DNA of 64,000 bases from NCBI GenBank assembly GCA_017527625.1, contig JAFXPV010000027.1, forward strand, positions 1 to 64,000. The letters are read 5' to 3'. Shown one piece after another: positions 26,550 to 37,056 of the stretch. The notes beneath the pieces are model-generated. The model saw only the letters and a list, made by a program, of their open reading frames with translations. It was not told the origin of the DNA and made no database searches. Both the position numbers and the translations under genes were made by a program. How positions within the stretch are numbered: position 1 is the first letter of the stretch; every line of letters starts with the position of its first letter. The DNA comes from Bacteroidales bacterium. GTDB lineage: Bacteria; Bacteroidota; Bacteroidia; Bacteroidales; UBA932.

Positions 26550-26613
26550 TATCTCTGCTTGAAATCACTGTCGTTACTTTTTCACTAACTTAGTGGAGTT
26601 AAACGATAGCACT

Positions 26614-28050
<1,437 letters not shown>

Positions 28051-28069
28051 TGACTTGTTTCATTTTTCT

Positions 28070-28077
28070 TATCTTTG
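28070..28077 (+). promoter_or_regulatory. -7 element before the 28100 lipoprotein
   Basis: TATCTTTG, exact TAnnTTTG match, 22 bases before ATG 28100. It excludes the earlier in-frame TTG at 28055 as the start. Confidence 0.48.
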
Positions 28078-28099
28078 TCAAAATCAATATAACGATCCA

Positions 28100-28810
28100 A
28101 TGAAAAAAGTACTGAATCTTATTGTAATGATGACCTTGGCGCTTGTCGCGCTGGAGTCCTGCGGCCCTGCACGCTATACGCAGAGTGGAACTAACCTGGC
28201 GTCTGTCCAGGAGTTTGCATTCATTGAGCCCTACTCTTATATGATTGTGTATGGTGATGACGGTAAGGGTTATTACAACGAGGATAATTCGCGTAAAGCG
28301 ACTCAACTGATAACCAGCATCGTAGAATCGGAGCGCTATCCGTTCACAGACGTGATTTCCGCAGACTACGACGACGACAATGCCGATATCCGGAAATGGG
28401 TGACCAACTTCGACGAGAATACACCCTCAAGAGCTGACCGCCTCCGCGTGCCCAAGTCACTCAAGACTCTGGTCAAGAACAGCGGCAACCGCTACGGCAT
28501 CGTCATCTATTCATTCGGCTATACCCAGACAGTCGCCGGTTACCAGCGTGAGAAGCTCGAGAAAGCTGCCAGCAGGGTTGTCGACAAGGCAATCGAGAGC
28601 CTGACAGGCATCAGCGGCCTGACCAATCCCTCAAGGAACTACTACGTGAGCGACCCTTACGGCAACATTATGTATTGCGCAGTAGTCGATGTTGAAGAAG
28701 ACCGCGTAGTGAATTTCGTGCGCGAAGTGCCCACCTTCGGTTCCCATCCTCTGGAGAGCCAGTACGTGAGCGAGCTGCTGCACAAGCTGCTGAAAGATTT
28801 CGCCCGTTAG
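28100..28810 (+). CDS. lipoprotein of unknown function
   Basis: 236 residues. The signal peptide ends in ALESC with Cys21; the Glu two places before the Cys is not standard for a lipobox, though the site is still likely. The mature part has an alpha/beta appearance (FAFIEPYSYMIVYGDDGKGYY ... NRYGIVIYSFGYTQTVAGY ... RNYYVSDPYGNIMYCAVVDV). No family recognised. Its own promoter precedes it, and its stop overlaps that of trmB. Confidence 0.7.
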   Translation: MKKVLNLIVMMTLALVALESCGPARYTQSGTNLASVQEFAFIEPYSYMIVYGDDGKGYYNEDNSRKATQLITSIVESERYPFTDVISADYDDDNADIRKWVTNFDENTPSRADRLRVPKSLKTLVKNSGNRYGIVIYSFGYTQTVAGYQREKLEKAASRVVDKAIESLTGISGLTNPSRNYYVSDPYGNIMYCAVVDVEEDRVVNFVREVPTFGSHPLESQYVSELLHKLLKDFAR

Positions 28811-29478
28811 AGTCTGAATGCGAGATAGGTGATGGGCTTGCCTTCGGCGAGCCACATCTGCTCGTAGTAGGTCTTGACGCAGAGAATGTCGTCAGGATCG
28901 GCGGCGCGACCGCTGCCATAGATGTCAGAGTTGCACTCGAGGATTTCGAGGTTTTGCTCCTGAGCTATTTCAATCGAATATTCGTGAAGAAGGACGCTGT
29001 CAGTCTTGAGATGGACGATGGCGCCCTTTTTCGTAAATGCACGGTAGCGGTCGAGGAAAAGGGGAGAAGTGAGGCGTTTGCCGGGCTTCTTAGGCTGCGG
29101 GTCCGAGAAAGTCAGCCAGATCTCGCTGACCTCGTCAGGTCCGAACGCAGACTTGATGAAATCGATGCGGGTGCGCAGGAACGCCACGTTCGACAAACCG
29201 TGCTCGGTGGCATATTTCGCGCCCTTCCAAAGCCTTGCACCCTTGATGTCGATGCCGATGTAATTCACCTGCGGATTGCGTTCCGCAAGGGCTACAGTAT
29301 ATTCGCCGCGTCCGCAGCCGAGCTCCAGCACTATCGGATTGTCGTTGTGGAAAACCTCCTCGTGCCAGTGGCCCTTCACCGGGAAATTACCGGCAAGCAT
29401 ATCGTCGGACGACGGTTGCAGCAGGCAGCTGAAGGTCTCGTTCTCGCGGAACTTTGCAAGTTTGTTCTTCCCGCTCAT
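28807..29478 (-). CDS. trmB: tRNA (guanine-N7)-methyltransferase
   Basis: 223 residues from ATG 29478; the preceding GTG codon is in frame. SAM-binding motif VLELGCGRGEYTVAL near 51-65, then YIGIDIKGARLWKGAKYA, and the TrmB signature LTFSDPQPKKPGKRL near 121-135. It makes m7G46 in tRNA variable loops. The ATG overlaps the gldH stop by one base, so it is the last gene of the pyrH-frr-holB-ricT-gldH-trmB run. Confidence 0.93.
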   Translation of the reverse strand: MSGKNKLAKFRENETFSCLLQPSSDDMLAGNFPVKGHWHEEVFHNDNPIVLELGCGRGEYTVALAERNPQVNYIGIDIKGARLWKGAKYATEHGLSNVAFLRTRIDFIKSAFGPDEVSEIWLTFSDPQPKKPGKRLTSPLFLDRYRAFTKKGAIVHLKTDSVLLHEYSIEIAQEQNLEILECNSDIYGSGRAADPDDILCVKTYYEQMWLAEGKPITYLAFRL

Positions 29479-29957
29479 CACTTGTTCCTCACAGGATTAT
29501 AACCGAAGCCAAGCGAATGCAGTCCCGTGTAGCGCTCCGGTCTGGCACTGATGGTCCAGACTCCGGCCTGGGCGCTGCTGACGTTCGTGCGCCAGGTCCA
29601 TTCGATATTGGCGTTCCAGTTCTGTTCAATGTTGAATTTTGTATAACGGTCGCCCTTTGCCTGCGCCTTGGAACGGTACAAAGGAAAGTCGACGGTGTCG
29701 CGATAGGTAAAGCCTGCCGGAGAGACGGCCTTGATGAAGAGCCTGACGTGTTCCCTGTCGATCTGCCCAAGGTCGTAGCGGCAGCAGAAAAATGTGTCGT
29801 AGGTCAGAGTCGAGTCCATATCGAACTCGAACACTGCTTCCTTGATGCCGTAGGAGTCGAGAACAGCATACTGATAGCCCTCCTGAGGCTTATTGCAAGC
29901 AGTCAGGGCCAGGCAGGCAAGCAGGATGGCAAAGCTATTTCTCCTCCTTCTGCCCAT
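29478..29957 (-). CDS. gldH: gliding-motility-type lipoprotein GldH
   Basis: 159 residues from ATG 29957. A longer in-frame start would remove the signal peptide and lie inside ricT. Lipobox LTAC near 20 (LLACLALTACNKP). The mature domain fits GldH (FEFDMDSTLTYDTFFCCRYD ... VDFPLYRSKAQAKGD ... WTISARPERYTGLHSLGFGY). GldH is required for type IX-linked gliding in flavobacteria; gut Bacteroidales keep the gene without gliding. The start overlaps the ricT end by 23 bases. Confidence 0.8.
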   Translation of the reverse strand: MGRRRRNSFAILLACLALTACNKPQEGYQYAVLDSYGIKEAVFEFDMDSTLTYDTFFCCRYDLGQIDREHVRLFIKAVSPAGFTYRDTVDFPLYRSKAQAKGDRYTKFNIEQNWNANIEWTWRTNVSSAQAGVWTISARPERYTGLHSLGFGYNPVRNK

Positions 29958-31095
29958 TGTTCCTGCGACCTTTGCGTCTGCGGTTGTTCTTGTGCTTGCT
30001 TTCGTCGAAACGGGTGATGCTCTCGTCGCCGGCCGCGCTGACAAAGGCAGTCTCGGTCTCCTTTTCTTCAGCAGCGGAGTTGATGCTCTGCAGGGAATCA
30101 GGCTTGCCGCCCTTGCGGTTGATGGCCTGCACCTTGCGGACCTGGTCGATATTGAGAGGGAAGATGTTGGTCAGACTGTTCTTCTCGTAAGAGAACCACA
30201 TAATGCCGCCCAGGATGTCGGTCTTGACGAGCCAGGCGCTGCCGTCCTTGAATTCGAGGGGATCCTTGACGATGGGGAACTTGCTGCGGGCGTCGAGATA
30301 TGTGGATGCTTCGTAGTTGATGCAGCATTTCAGCTTGCTGCACTGTCCGGCCAGCTTCTGCGGGTTGAGGGAAAGCTCCTGGCAGCGGGCTGCCTGGGTG
30401 TTGATGGAGCTGAAGTCAGCCATATAGCAAGAGCAGCACAGCGGCCTTCCGCAGACTCCGATGCCGCCGATGAGGCCGGCCTCCTGACGGGCGCCGATCT
30501 GCTTCATCTCGATGCGGATGCCGAATTCAGCGGCGAAATCCTTGATCAGCTGGCGGAAATCCACCCTTTCGTCGGCTATGTAATAGAAGATAGCCTTGGT
30601 GCCGTCGCCCTGGAACTCCACGTCGCCGATTTTCATACTCAGCCCGAGCTTCTCGGCAATCTGGCGGGAGCGGATCATAGTCTTGTGCTCCCTGGCGATG
30701 GCCTCCTGCCACCTTTCGATGTCGAGGATCTTGGCCTTGCGGTATATTTTCTTGAATTCGTATGTGGCCGGGTCGATATGGTGACGGACCATCTGCCGCG
30801 CGACGATGGGGCCTTCGAGGGTGATGATGCCTACGTCGTGACCGTAGGTAGCCTCAACCACGACGATGTCGCCGATTTTGAGGATGAGCCCGGAGGTGTT
30901 GCGGTATATGCCTTTGTGAGTGTTCTTGAAGCGCACTTCGAAAAGGTCCTTGCACGACGCGGAATTGATGCCGGTAAGCCAGTTGTAGGCAGCCAGCTTC
31001 GAGCAGCCCAGACTGTAGTTTATCAGCAGCTCGTTGTCTTCAGTCCTTTCGACGGTGCAGGCTCTGGAACAATCATATATCTTTTTGTCTTCCAT
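29935..31095 (-). CDS. ricT: PSP1-domain protein, RicT (YaaT) family
   Basis: 386 residues from ATG 31095, two bases after the holB stop. The PSP1 domain spans about 60-260. It contains the Cys cluster GVCGRPLCCSCY and a second Cys-rich QCSKLKCCINYE, as in RicT proteins that help hold an iron-sulfur cluster in the Y-complex controlling mRNA processing in Bacillus. A polar, basic C-terminal tail (about 340-386, KHKNNRRRKGRRNN) suggests nucleic-acid contact. The holB-ricT-gldH order is typical of Bacteroidota. Confidence 0.85.
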   Translation of the reverse strand: MEDKKIYDCSRACTVERTEDNELLINYSLGCSKLAAYNWLTGINSASCKDLFEVRFKNTHKGIYRNTSGLILKIGDIVVVEATYGHDVGIITLEGPIVARQMVRHHIDPATYEFKKIYRKAKILDIERWQEAIAREHKTMIRSRQIAEKLGLSMKIGDVEFQGDGTKAIFYYIADERVDFRQLIKDFAAEFGIRIEMKQIGARQEAGLIGGIGVCGRPLCCSCYMADFSSINTQAARCQELSLNPQKLAGQCSKLKCCINYEASTYLDARSKFPIVKDPLEFKDGSAWLVKTDILGGIMWFSYEKNSLTNIFPLNIDQVRKVQAINRKGGKPDSLQSINSAAEEKETETAFVSAAGDESITRFDESKHKNNRRRKGRRNNGQKEEK

Positions 31096-31097
31096 TG

Positions 31098-32231
31098 TCA
31101 GATGTAGATGTAAAACCTGTTGCAAAGGTCAACGAAAATCAGCTTCGCGTTGACATTGCTCTCTATTGCGGATATTGCGGTGTCCAGGCTTGCAAGCGCC
31201 TTGCTGTAGAAATCCTTTTTGATCTGAGCGGCATACCGTCCGAGGTCCTGGTATTCGCCCTGCAAAGCGAATGATATCTGCGGGACACCGTTTGCAAACA
31301 TAAATATTTTCCGGATATAATTCTCCGCATAGACGCAGAAATCTCTCTGTTTCTCGCGTCCGGGGGTGGTCAGAGCCTCCGCGATGGCCAGCAGCTTGGT
31401 GAGATTGTGCTCCAGGGCCGCGTCCAGCAGACTGCGGATGTCCGAAGCATATTCGTCGGAGAGCTCCTCTTCCCGCAGCACTTTCAGGGCGCTGCCATAG
31501 CTTCCTCGCGAAATGCGGGCGGCAACCATTGCGTGGTCGGCGTCGGCCTGCTCCTCCCGGCAGAGGATTTCGCAGATGGCTTCGGGAGAGTCCGGCTGCA
31601 GACGTATTATCTGGCAGCGCGAAAGGATCGTGGGCAGCAGCTTGTCGGGCTTGTGGCACACCAGGAAGAAGTACGTCCCCTCGGGGGGCTCTTCCAGCAG
31701 CTTGAGCAGCTTGTTGGAAGCCTCTGCGTTCATCTTCTCGGCCAGATAGATGATCATCACCTTGAACTCCGACTCGTAGGGCTTGAGGGAGAGCTTCGAG
31801 ATGATGTCCCTGGCTTCGTGGACCGAGATGTTCCCAGCCTTGTTCTCAAGGCCGAGCGCATCGAAAAGGTCCTGCTCGTCGAAGTACGGGTTGGAGAGCA
31901 TCAGAGTCCTGAAGCCGTCCAGGAAGTAATCCGAGATGGGATGCTTCTTCTCAGACTCGCCGAGCGACGAGACTGCCGCGACGGGGAACACGAAATGCAC
32001 GTCTGGATGGATCAGCTTGCCGTGCTTGTGGCAGCTGTTGCACACTCCGCAGCTGTCACCGCCGCTGCGGTCCTTGCAGTTGATGTATTGGCTGAGCGCC
32101 AGCGCATAAGCAATCGCGCCCATCCCTTGTTCCTCGACAAACAGGAGGGCGTGACCCATCTTGCCGCTGTCGACCATTCCGGCCAGGCTGGCTTTCAGGG
32201 CTTCATTGCAATGCAGCTGAGCGAACTGCAT
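31098..32231 (-). CDS. holB: DNA polymerase III delta-prime subunit
   Basis: 377 residues. AAA+ clamp-loader fold with the zinc module at Cys52, Cys61, Cys64 and Cys67 (CKDRSGGDSCGVCNSC). Where delta subunits have a P loop it carries FVEEQGMGAIAYA without a GKT, as expected for delta-prime, which does not hydrolyse ATP. The sensor segment LLKLLEEPPEGTYF is near 196-209. It loads the sliding clamp at the replication fork. Its ATG overlaps the frr stop by one base. Confidence 0.9.
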   Translation of the reverse strand: MQFAQLHCNEALKASLAGMVDSGKMGHALLFVEEQGMGAIAYALALSQYINCKDRSGGDSCGVCNSCHKHGKLIHPDVHFVFPVAAVSSLGESEKKHPISDYFLDGFRTLMLSNPYFDEQDLFDALGLENKAGNISVHEARDIISKLSLKPYESEFKVMIIYLAEKMNAEASNKLLKLLEEPPEGTYFFLVCHKPDKLLPTILSRCQIIRLQPDSPEAICEILCREEQADADHAMVAARISRGSYGSALKVLREEELSDEYASDIRSLLDAALEHNLTKLLAIAEALTTPGREKQRDFCVYAENYIRKIFMFANGVPQISFALQGEYQDLGRYAAQIKKDFYSKALASLDTAISAIESNVNAKLIFVDLCNRFYIYI

Positions 32232-32794
32232 TATACGGTCATTATTTCCTTTTCCTTGGCTGCGAGCAGCTCGTCAACTTTCTTGGTGAAGTTGTCGGTG
32301 TCTTTCTGAACAGTCTCTTCGCTGTCCTTCTCGACATCCTCGGGCAGGCCTTCTTTCTGCAGCTTCTTGAGAGTGTTGATGGTGTCGCGGCGCACGTTGC
32401 GGATGCTCACCTTGGCGGTCTCGCCTTCGTTCTTGGCCTTCTTGACCAGCTCGCGGCGACGGTCCTCGGTGAGGGCGGGAACGTTTATGCGGATGACTTC
32501 ACCGTTGTTCTGAGGGGTGAAACCGATGTTCGCGTCCATAATGGCCTTCTCGATGGGGGCGATCATATTCCTCTCCCAGGGCTGGATGAACATAGTCTTG
32601 GCGTCAGGCACTGAAATGCTGGCTACCTGGGGGATGGGAGTCATATTGCCGTAGTAGTTCACCATAACGTTGGCGAAAACAGCGGGGTTGGCTTTGCCGG
32701 CGCGGTAGGTCTTGAGTTCCTCGTCGAGGTGATGGACCGCGTCCTGCATCTTTTTCTTGCTGTCTTCGAGGACAGCTTTAGCTTTCTCGATCAT
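32231..32794 (-). CDS. frr: ribosome recycling factor
   Basis: 187 residues, the usual length. It opens with the long helix (VLEDSKKKMQDAVHHLDEEL) and the conserved RAGKANPAVFANVMVNYYG, and ends in LTEDRRRELVKKAKNEGE and a last helix. It splits post-termination ribosomes with EF-G. It follows pyrH by 16 bases, an order very common in bacteria. Confidence 0.96.
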   Translation of the reverse strand: MIEKAKAVLEDSKKKMQDAVHHLDEELKTYRAGKANPAVFANVMVNYYGNMTPIPQVASISVPDAKTMFIQPWERNMIAPIEKAIMDANIGFTPQNNGEVIRINVPALTEDRRRELVKKAKNEGETAKVSIRNVRRDTINTLKKLQKEGLPEDVEKDSEETVQKDTDNFTKKVDELLAAKEKEIMTV

Positions 32795-32810
32795 AATTAT
32801 TTCGTTTTTA

Positions 32811-33524
32811 TTATTTGTTGCTTACTATGGTTCCGACATCCTTGCCTTCGACCACGAGGGCCTCGAGGGTGCCGGGTTTGGTCATATTGAAAACGATGAT
32901 GGGCATATCGTTCTCGCGGCAGAGCGTGAACGCCGTGCTGTCCATCACCTTGAGTCCGTCGGCAAGGGCCTTGTCGAAGGTCAGGGCGGTGTATTTCCTG
33001 GCGTCCGGGTTTTTGGCCGGGTCGCAGTCGTAGACACCGTCCACCTTTGTGCCTTTCAGCAGGGCGTCAGCCTTGATTTCGCAGGCACGCAGGGCAGAAG
33101 CAGAGTCGGTGGTGAAGAAGGGGTTGCCGGTGCCGCCGGCGATTATGGCGACTCCGCCTTTCTCCATAAACTCCACGGCTTCGTCGCGCCTGTAGTATTT
33201 CGCCATCGGCTCCATCGGGGTCGAGGTGAACACTTCGGCAGGGACGCCGGCCTTCTTGATGAAGATGGACAGCCCTATGCTGTTGATGACTGTCGCGAGC
33301 ATTCCCATCTGGTCGCCGCGCACGCGGTCGAAACCCTGCTGGGTGCCGGCAAGGCCGCGGAAGATGTTGCCGCCGCCGATGACTATCGCTACCTGCACGC
33401 CGCTGCGCACTACTGAAGCGATCTGGGATGCATAAGATGTCAGGATGGGTTCGTCAAGACCCTGTCCGTCCGGCCCGCCTATGGCTTCGCCGCTGAGTTT
33501 CAAGAGTATTCTGTTGTACTTCAT
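32811..33524 (-). CDS. pyrH: uridylate kinase
   Basis: 237 residues from ATG 33524 (MKYNRILLKLSGEA). An upstream in-frame TTG at 33548 lies before the predicted transcript start. Amino-acid-kinase fold: LKLSGEAIGG, IVIGGGNIFRG, VFTSTPMEP and GTGNPFFTTDSASALRA. It converts UMP to UDP, the control point of pyrimidine nucleotide synthesis. Confidence 0.95.
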   Translation of the reverse strand: MKYNRILLKLSGEAIGGPDGQGLDEPILTSYASQIASVVRSGVQVAIVIGGGNIFRGLAGTQQGFDRVRGDQMGMLATVINSIGLSIFIKKAGVPAEVFTSTPMEPMAKYYRRDEAVEFMEKGGVAIIAGGTGNPFFTTDSASALRACEIKADALLKGTKVDGVYDCDPAKNPDARKYTALTFDKALADGLKVMDSTAFTLCRENDMPIIVFNMTKPGTLEALVVEGKDVGTIVSNK

Positions 33525-33545
33525 AGTCCTGTTGTTGCAAACAAA

Positions 33546-33553
33546 CAAAATTA
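33546..33553 (-). promoter_or_regulatory. -7 element for pyrH
   Basis: TAATTTTG on the minus strand, 21 bases before the pyrH ATG. It lies in the 41-base gap after the U32 gene and gives the pyrH run its own promoter. Confidence 0.42.
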
Positions 33554-33565
33554 ATGAAAAAACTT

Positions 33566-35299
33566 CTAATTCAACACCTTCATTTCGCAGGCTTTGCAGT
33601 CGAAGGCCAGCTGCAGGCGGCGGCCGTTGTTAACGAGGAAGAGCGGTTCCTCGAAGTCCTGGCGCAGAAGCCTGCTGTCGGCCCTTTTCCCGAATTTGGG
33701 ACAGAGGCCGAGTTCGTAGCGGATGCAGTAGCGGCTGCGCATCAGCACACCGTCTTCAGCCTTCCTTTTCTGCGGCGGCAGCGCAGCCCCGGTGGGCTTG
33801 AATGCACGGCGGCCGGCAGCCATTATCTCTGCCATCCTTTCGTCCAGCATTGCGGCCAGCTCCCTGCGGAAGCCGTTCAGCACCGACAGCGGATAGAAGC
33901 GCACGTCCGTGTCGTCGACCGACATTACGTGGAAGGAGTAGGCTCCCGAGCGCTTGCCCAGCTGCCGGCGGATGTTGTCAACCGCGCTGGCGATGTTGCG
34001 GGCGGGCGGGTAGTCGCCGCTGATGTCGAGGGTGACGGAAGCTCCGGCAGCACTGACTGCAGTGATGGAGTCGGCTGAGAAGTCGACTGCCACGTCAATG
34101 AGACGCTCCGCTCTGTCGCTGCGCAGCTGTTTTTCGAAAGCGATGTTGTAGTTGCGCCAGATTTCCTGTCCGACCCTGAGCCCTTCGCTGCTTTTGATCT
34201 CTATCCTGCGGCCGGTGCAGCGGTCGGCACGGAAGCCTGTCTGCTCTCCGTTGGCGGACACTGTGCACAGCCCGTCGCCGTTGCTGATGGCAAGGGTGCC
34301 GTCGAGTTCTATCCAGCCTTCGCCGACGGCGGTAATCTTTCCGGCATATTCACCCTTCGACTTGGTGCTGTCGCCGGACAGCCAGCGGCCTCTCGTGCCG
34401 TCGATGTACAGTTCGGTGAAGCCCCTGTTGAAGGTGGCCGGCAGGTCGGGGGTGAAGCCGCCTTCGATGCGGCCGGCAGATGCGCGGCGGAACTGCGGAT
34501 TGGCAGCTATGAACTTGTTGAGGGCGAGGCTGTAGTGCCGCACGACGTTGCGCACGTAGCTTTCGCTCTTGAGCCGGCCTTCTATCTTGAAGGAACAGAT
34601 GCCGGCCTGCGCCAGTTCTGCGATGCGGCCGTCGAGCCGGTAGTCCTGCAGTGACAGCAGGGGATAGTTCCGCACAAGCGTCCTGCCGGATGCGTCCTGA
34701 AGGTCGTAGAGCGAGCGGCAGGCCTGTATGCAGGCTCCGCGGTTGGCGCTGCGGTCAGTGAGGTATTCGCTCAGGAAGCACTCGCCGCTGTAACATACGC
34801 ACAGGGCGCCGGCCACGAAGAATTCAAGTTCGCAGGAAACGGCTTCGCGGATAGCTCGGATCTGCTCCAGCGACAGCTGCCTTTCGAGCACTAGCCTGCT
34901 GAAGCCGAGGGCCTCGAGGGCGACGGCCTGGGCGGGGGTGCGGCACACTGCCTGGGTGGATGCGTGCAGCTCGATGGGCGGAAGCTCCTGCTCCAGCAGC
35001 CGGTAGTCCTGCACCAGGACGGCGTCCACTCCGACCTTGTAAAGCTCCCGGACCAGGTCTGCGGCCCGCTTCAGCTCGTCGTCGTGCAGCAGCGTGTTGA
35101 CGGTAGCATAGACTCTCGCGCCGAAGCGGTGGGCATACTGTGCGAGGACGGCAATGTCCTCCACGGGGTTCCCTGCGGCCTCGCGTGCTCCGAAAGAAGG
35201 TCCTGCGATATATACGGCATCGGCACCGCAGTCTATTGCTGCAATGCCGATGTCCTTATTTCTGGCAGGAGCTAGTAGCTCGAGCGGTGTTAATTGCAT
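33566..35299 (-). CDS. U32 peptidase family protein (RlhA/TrhP-like)
   Basis: 577 residues from ATG 35299. The N-terminal TIM-barrel part opens with LELLAPARNKDIGIAAIDCGADAVY. The U32 signature is near 165-200 (ELEFFVAGALCVCYSG, then ECFLSEYLTDRSANRGACIQ) with four Cys residues that fit an iron-sulfur site. Characterised relatives hydroxylate RNA (RlhA on 23S rRNA, TrhP on tRNA U34), so peptidase activity is doubtful. The C-terminal extension (about 290-577) carries beta-domains and ends in more Cys (YELGLCPKF, FDCKACE). The start overlaps the TPR gene end by ten bases. Confidence 0.85.
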   Translation of the reverse strand: MQLTPLELLAPARNKDIGIAAIDCGADAVYIAGPSFGAREAAGNPVEDIAVLAQYAHRFGARVYATVNTLLHDDELKRAADLVRELYKVGVDAVLVQDYRLLEQELPPIELHASTQAVCRTPAQAVALEALGFSRLVLERQLSLEQIRAIREAVSCELEFFVAGALCVCYSGECFLSEYLTDRSANRGACIQACRSLYDLQDASGRTLVRNYPLLSLQDYRLDGRIAELAQAGICSFKIEGRLKSESYVRNVVRHYSLALNKFIAANPQFRRASAGRIEGGFTPDLPATFNRGFTELYIDGTRGRWLSGDSTKSKGEYAGKITAVGEGWIELDGTLAISNGDGLCTVSANGEQTGFRADRCTGRRIEIKSSEGLRVGQEIWRNYNIAFEKQLRSDRAERLIDVAVDFSADSITAVSAAGASVTLDISGDYPPARNIASAVDNIRRQLGKRSGAYSFHVMSVDDTDVRFYPLSVLNGFRRELAAMLDERMAEIMAAGRRAFKPTGAALPPQKRKAEDGVLMRSRYCIRYELGLCPKFGKRADSRLLRQDFEEPLFLVNNGRRLQLAFDCKACEMKVLN

Positions 35300-36231
35300 T
35301 TGAGGGTTGTGATGTAGTAAGTTGCAGCCTCGCCCCATTTGGCGTCACCTTTGATCTGTTTGAAGTAGCTGCAAGCCTTGCCGTTGTTGCCGGCGCCCAT
35401 ATATGCAGTACCGATCTGGTAGATGGTCTGGGCCTTGTCGGCAGCCTCAGGATTGAGGGCGAGATAAGCCTCGAAAGCTTCGGCGGCTACCTGGTTCTGC
35501 TTGAGACTGAGGGCGGCGGTACCGATGAGCTTCTGGGCGTTGGCGCTGTCGTTGTTCTCAGCTGAGAGCTGGGCGTTCTCGAGCATACCTTTCATATCTT
35601 TCTCTTTCTGGCAAGCTACGGCTTTCTTCAGGTAGATGTTGGCAAGCTGCTTCTTGGCATTGGCTTCCTGGCCGTTCTCGGCAGCCTTTGTGAAAGCTTC
35701 TACAGCCTCGTCAGCCTTGTCGTCTGCTGCGAGAGCCTGACCCATCCTGAACCAGGCGGCACCGTTGGCGGCATCTTTCTCGACGATAGCCTTGTAAACT
35801 GCAACTGCAGCTGCGTAGTCCTTTGCGTTCAGCAGGGCGCCTGCCTTGGCATTGAGCATCTGAGGAACGAGCTTCTGAGCCTCTGCAACTACTGCGTCGT
35901 TGTTGGCGAAGTCCAGAGCTTTGTCGCTAGCCTTGTTGAAGAAGTCAACGGCTGCGTCGAAATCTTTAGCTTCGGCTTTTTCCTTGCCGAGCTGGAGAAG
36001 CACTTTCGGAATAGACTCCTTGCAGTTGTTGGCAACCTGCTCGCCTTCCTCTCCGAGAGCGGTGGCTTGTTCCAGTGCCGTATTGAATTGAGAGAGGGCA
36101 CTCTCATAATTTTTTTCATTAAGAGCCGTTGCTGCAGCGTTGAAAGTTTCTACTACTGCTGCGAGATCCTGCGCCATAGCAAAACCGGTTGCAACGAGAG
36201 CCACACATAGTGTCAAGAAAAATTTCTTCAT
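35290..36231 (-). CDS. exported TPR-repeat protein
   Basis: 313 residues. Signal peptide 1-20 (VATGFAMAQ), then about seven tetratricopeptide-like helical pairs across the mature protein (for example NEKNYESALSQFNTALEQA, AKDFDAAVDFFNKASDKA, KDYAAAVAVYKAIVEKD, ADEAVEAFTKAAENG). It is Ala/Lys-rich. Probably a periplasmic scaffold; no partner is evident. It is the first gene of a long minus-strand run. Confidence 0.85.
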   Translation of the reverse strand: MKKFFLTLCVALVATGFAMAQDLAAVVETFNAAATALNEKNYESALSQFNTALEQATALGEEGEQVANNCKESIPKVLLQLGKEKAEAKDFDAAVDFFNKASDKALDFANNDAVVAEAQKLVPQMLNAKAGALLNAKDYAAAVAVYKAIVEKDAANGAAWFRMGQALAADDKADEAVEAFTKAAENGQEANAKKQLANIYLKKAVACQKEKDMKGMLENAQLSAENNDSANAQKLIGTAALSLKQNQVAAEAFEAYLALNPEAADKAQTIYQIGTAYMGAGNNGKACSYFKQIKGDAKWGEAATYYITTLKCN

Positions 36232-36295
36232 AGCAATTTATGTCTTTTTATGGGTTTCGAGTGGTGGGTTATTAAAATAACGTGCCAAAACGACA

Positions 36296-36325
36296 CAAAG
36301 ATATTAAAAAATGGAAAAACGGCAA
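36296..36325 (-). promoter_or_regulatory. promoter of the TPR protein gene
   Basis: Minus strand: TTG at 36325..36323, 19-bp spacer, TATCTTTG at 36303..36296. It gives a leader of about 58 bases. Confidence 0.52.
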
Positions 36326-36339
36326 GGCGGCCGGGAGCC

Positions 36340-36549
36340 TCAGTTGAGGTCGTCGTTAGCTGCAAGTATCTCTTTGGCGCGGTCGTAATCTTCTTCGCGG
36401 ACGACGATGCGCACGTCGAAACCGGCTACTCCCATACCGAGGAAAGGAAGGTTTTCATTGACGATTTCACACTCAATGCCTTCGTTTTCGAGCAGGCCCT
36501 GGACGATGTGGGCCTTGTATATGTCCGGATATTTGGCTACAACTTTCAT
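36340..36549 (-). CDS. DUF2007 small protein
   Basis: 69 residues of the putative signal-transducing DUF2007 family. It opens KVVAKYPDIYKAHIVQGLLE and carries a ferredoxin-like alpha/beta pattern ending DVRIVVREEDYDRAKEILAA. No catalytic residues are known. It is 12 bases after the membrane protein gene on the same strand. A weak CGGC/GCCG stem followed by T5 lies 3' of its stop. Confidence 0.75.
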   Translation of the reverse strand: MKVVAKYPDIYKAHIVQGLLENEGIECEIVNENLPFLGMGVAGFDVRIVVREEDYDRAKEILAANDDLN

Positions 36550-36561
36550 TGCTGTCAGTGA

Positions 36562-37038
36562 TTAATATTCGTTTTTGGGATGGCTCTGACGATAATTATA
36601 GTATACGTTGCTGATGAGGCGGGTGGTGTCCCTGATGGGGCCGTCCACGAATACTTTCTCTTCTCCTTTGAAAAATGTGACGGCATCTTCCCACATCCTG
36701 GTGAAGCGCAGGTAGCCTTTCTTCTGGCGGAACACCATCTTCTCGTCGTCCTCGCTCTCAAGGACGAAGTCGGCATCTTCCATAGTCTTCATTATGACGT
36801 CGTGGTAGTCGCTGAACGGGCCGTCGAGGGTGATGTGGTTCTTGCGGAAGCCCAGAGAGGGATACACGGCAGAAATGACGGCGAAGAGGACTGCTATCTG
36901 CCACATGGCACCTTCTTTGAAGAGAGTTGCGAAGCTGCTGAGCGGGTGATGCATCACGACGCAGAGGATGGCCACGATGATGAGGAACAGCACTGCGAAG
37001 TATACCAGATATTTGACTGCTCGGATGAAGTATTTCAT
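36562..37038 (-). CDS. two-helix inner-membrane protein, unknown
   Basis: 158 residues. Two predicted membrane helices (about 11-28, YLVYFAVLFLIIVAILCVV, and 46-62, WQIAVLFAVISAVYPSL), then a soluble basic/acidic domain of about 90 residues (FSDYHDVIMKTMEDADFVL ... MVFRQKKGYLRFTRMWEDAV). I do not recognise the family; similar proteins seem restricted to Bacteroidales. Confidence 0.65.
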   Translation of the reverse strand: MKYFIRAVKYLVYFAVLFLIIVAILCVVMHHPLSSFATLFKEGAMWQIAVLFAVISAVYPSLGFRKNHITLDGPFSDYHDVIMKTMEDADFVLESEDDEKMVFRQKKGYLRFTRMWEDAVTFFKGEEKVFVDGPIRDTTRLISNVYYNYRQSHPKNEY

Positions 37039-37056
37039 AGTTTACACAGTTTTCTA

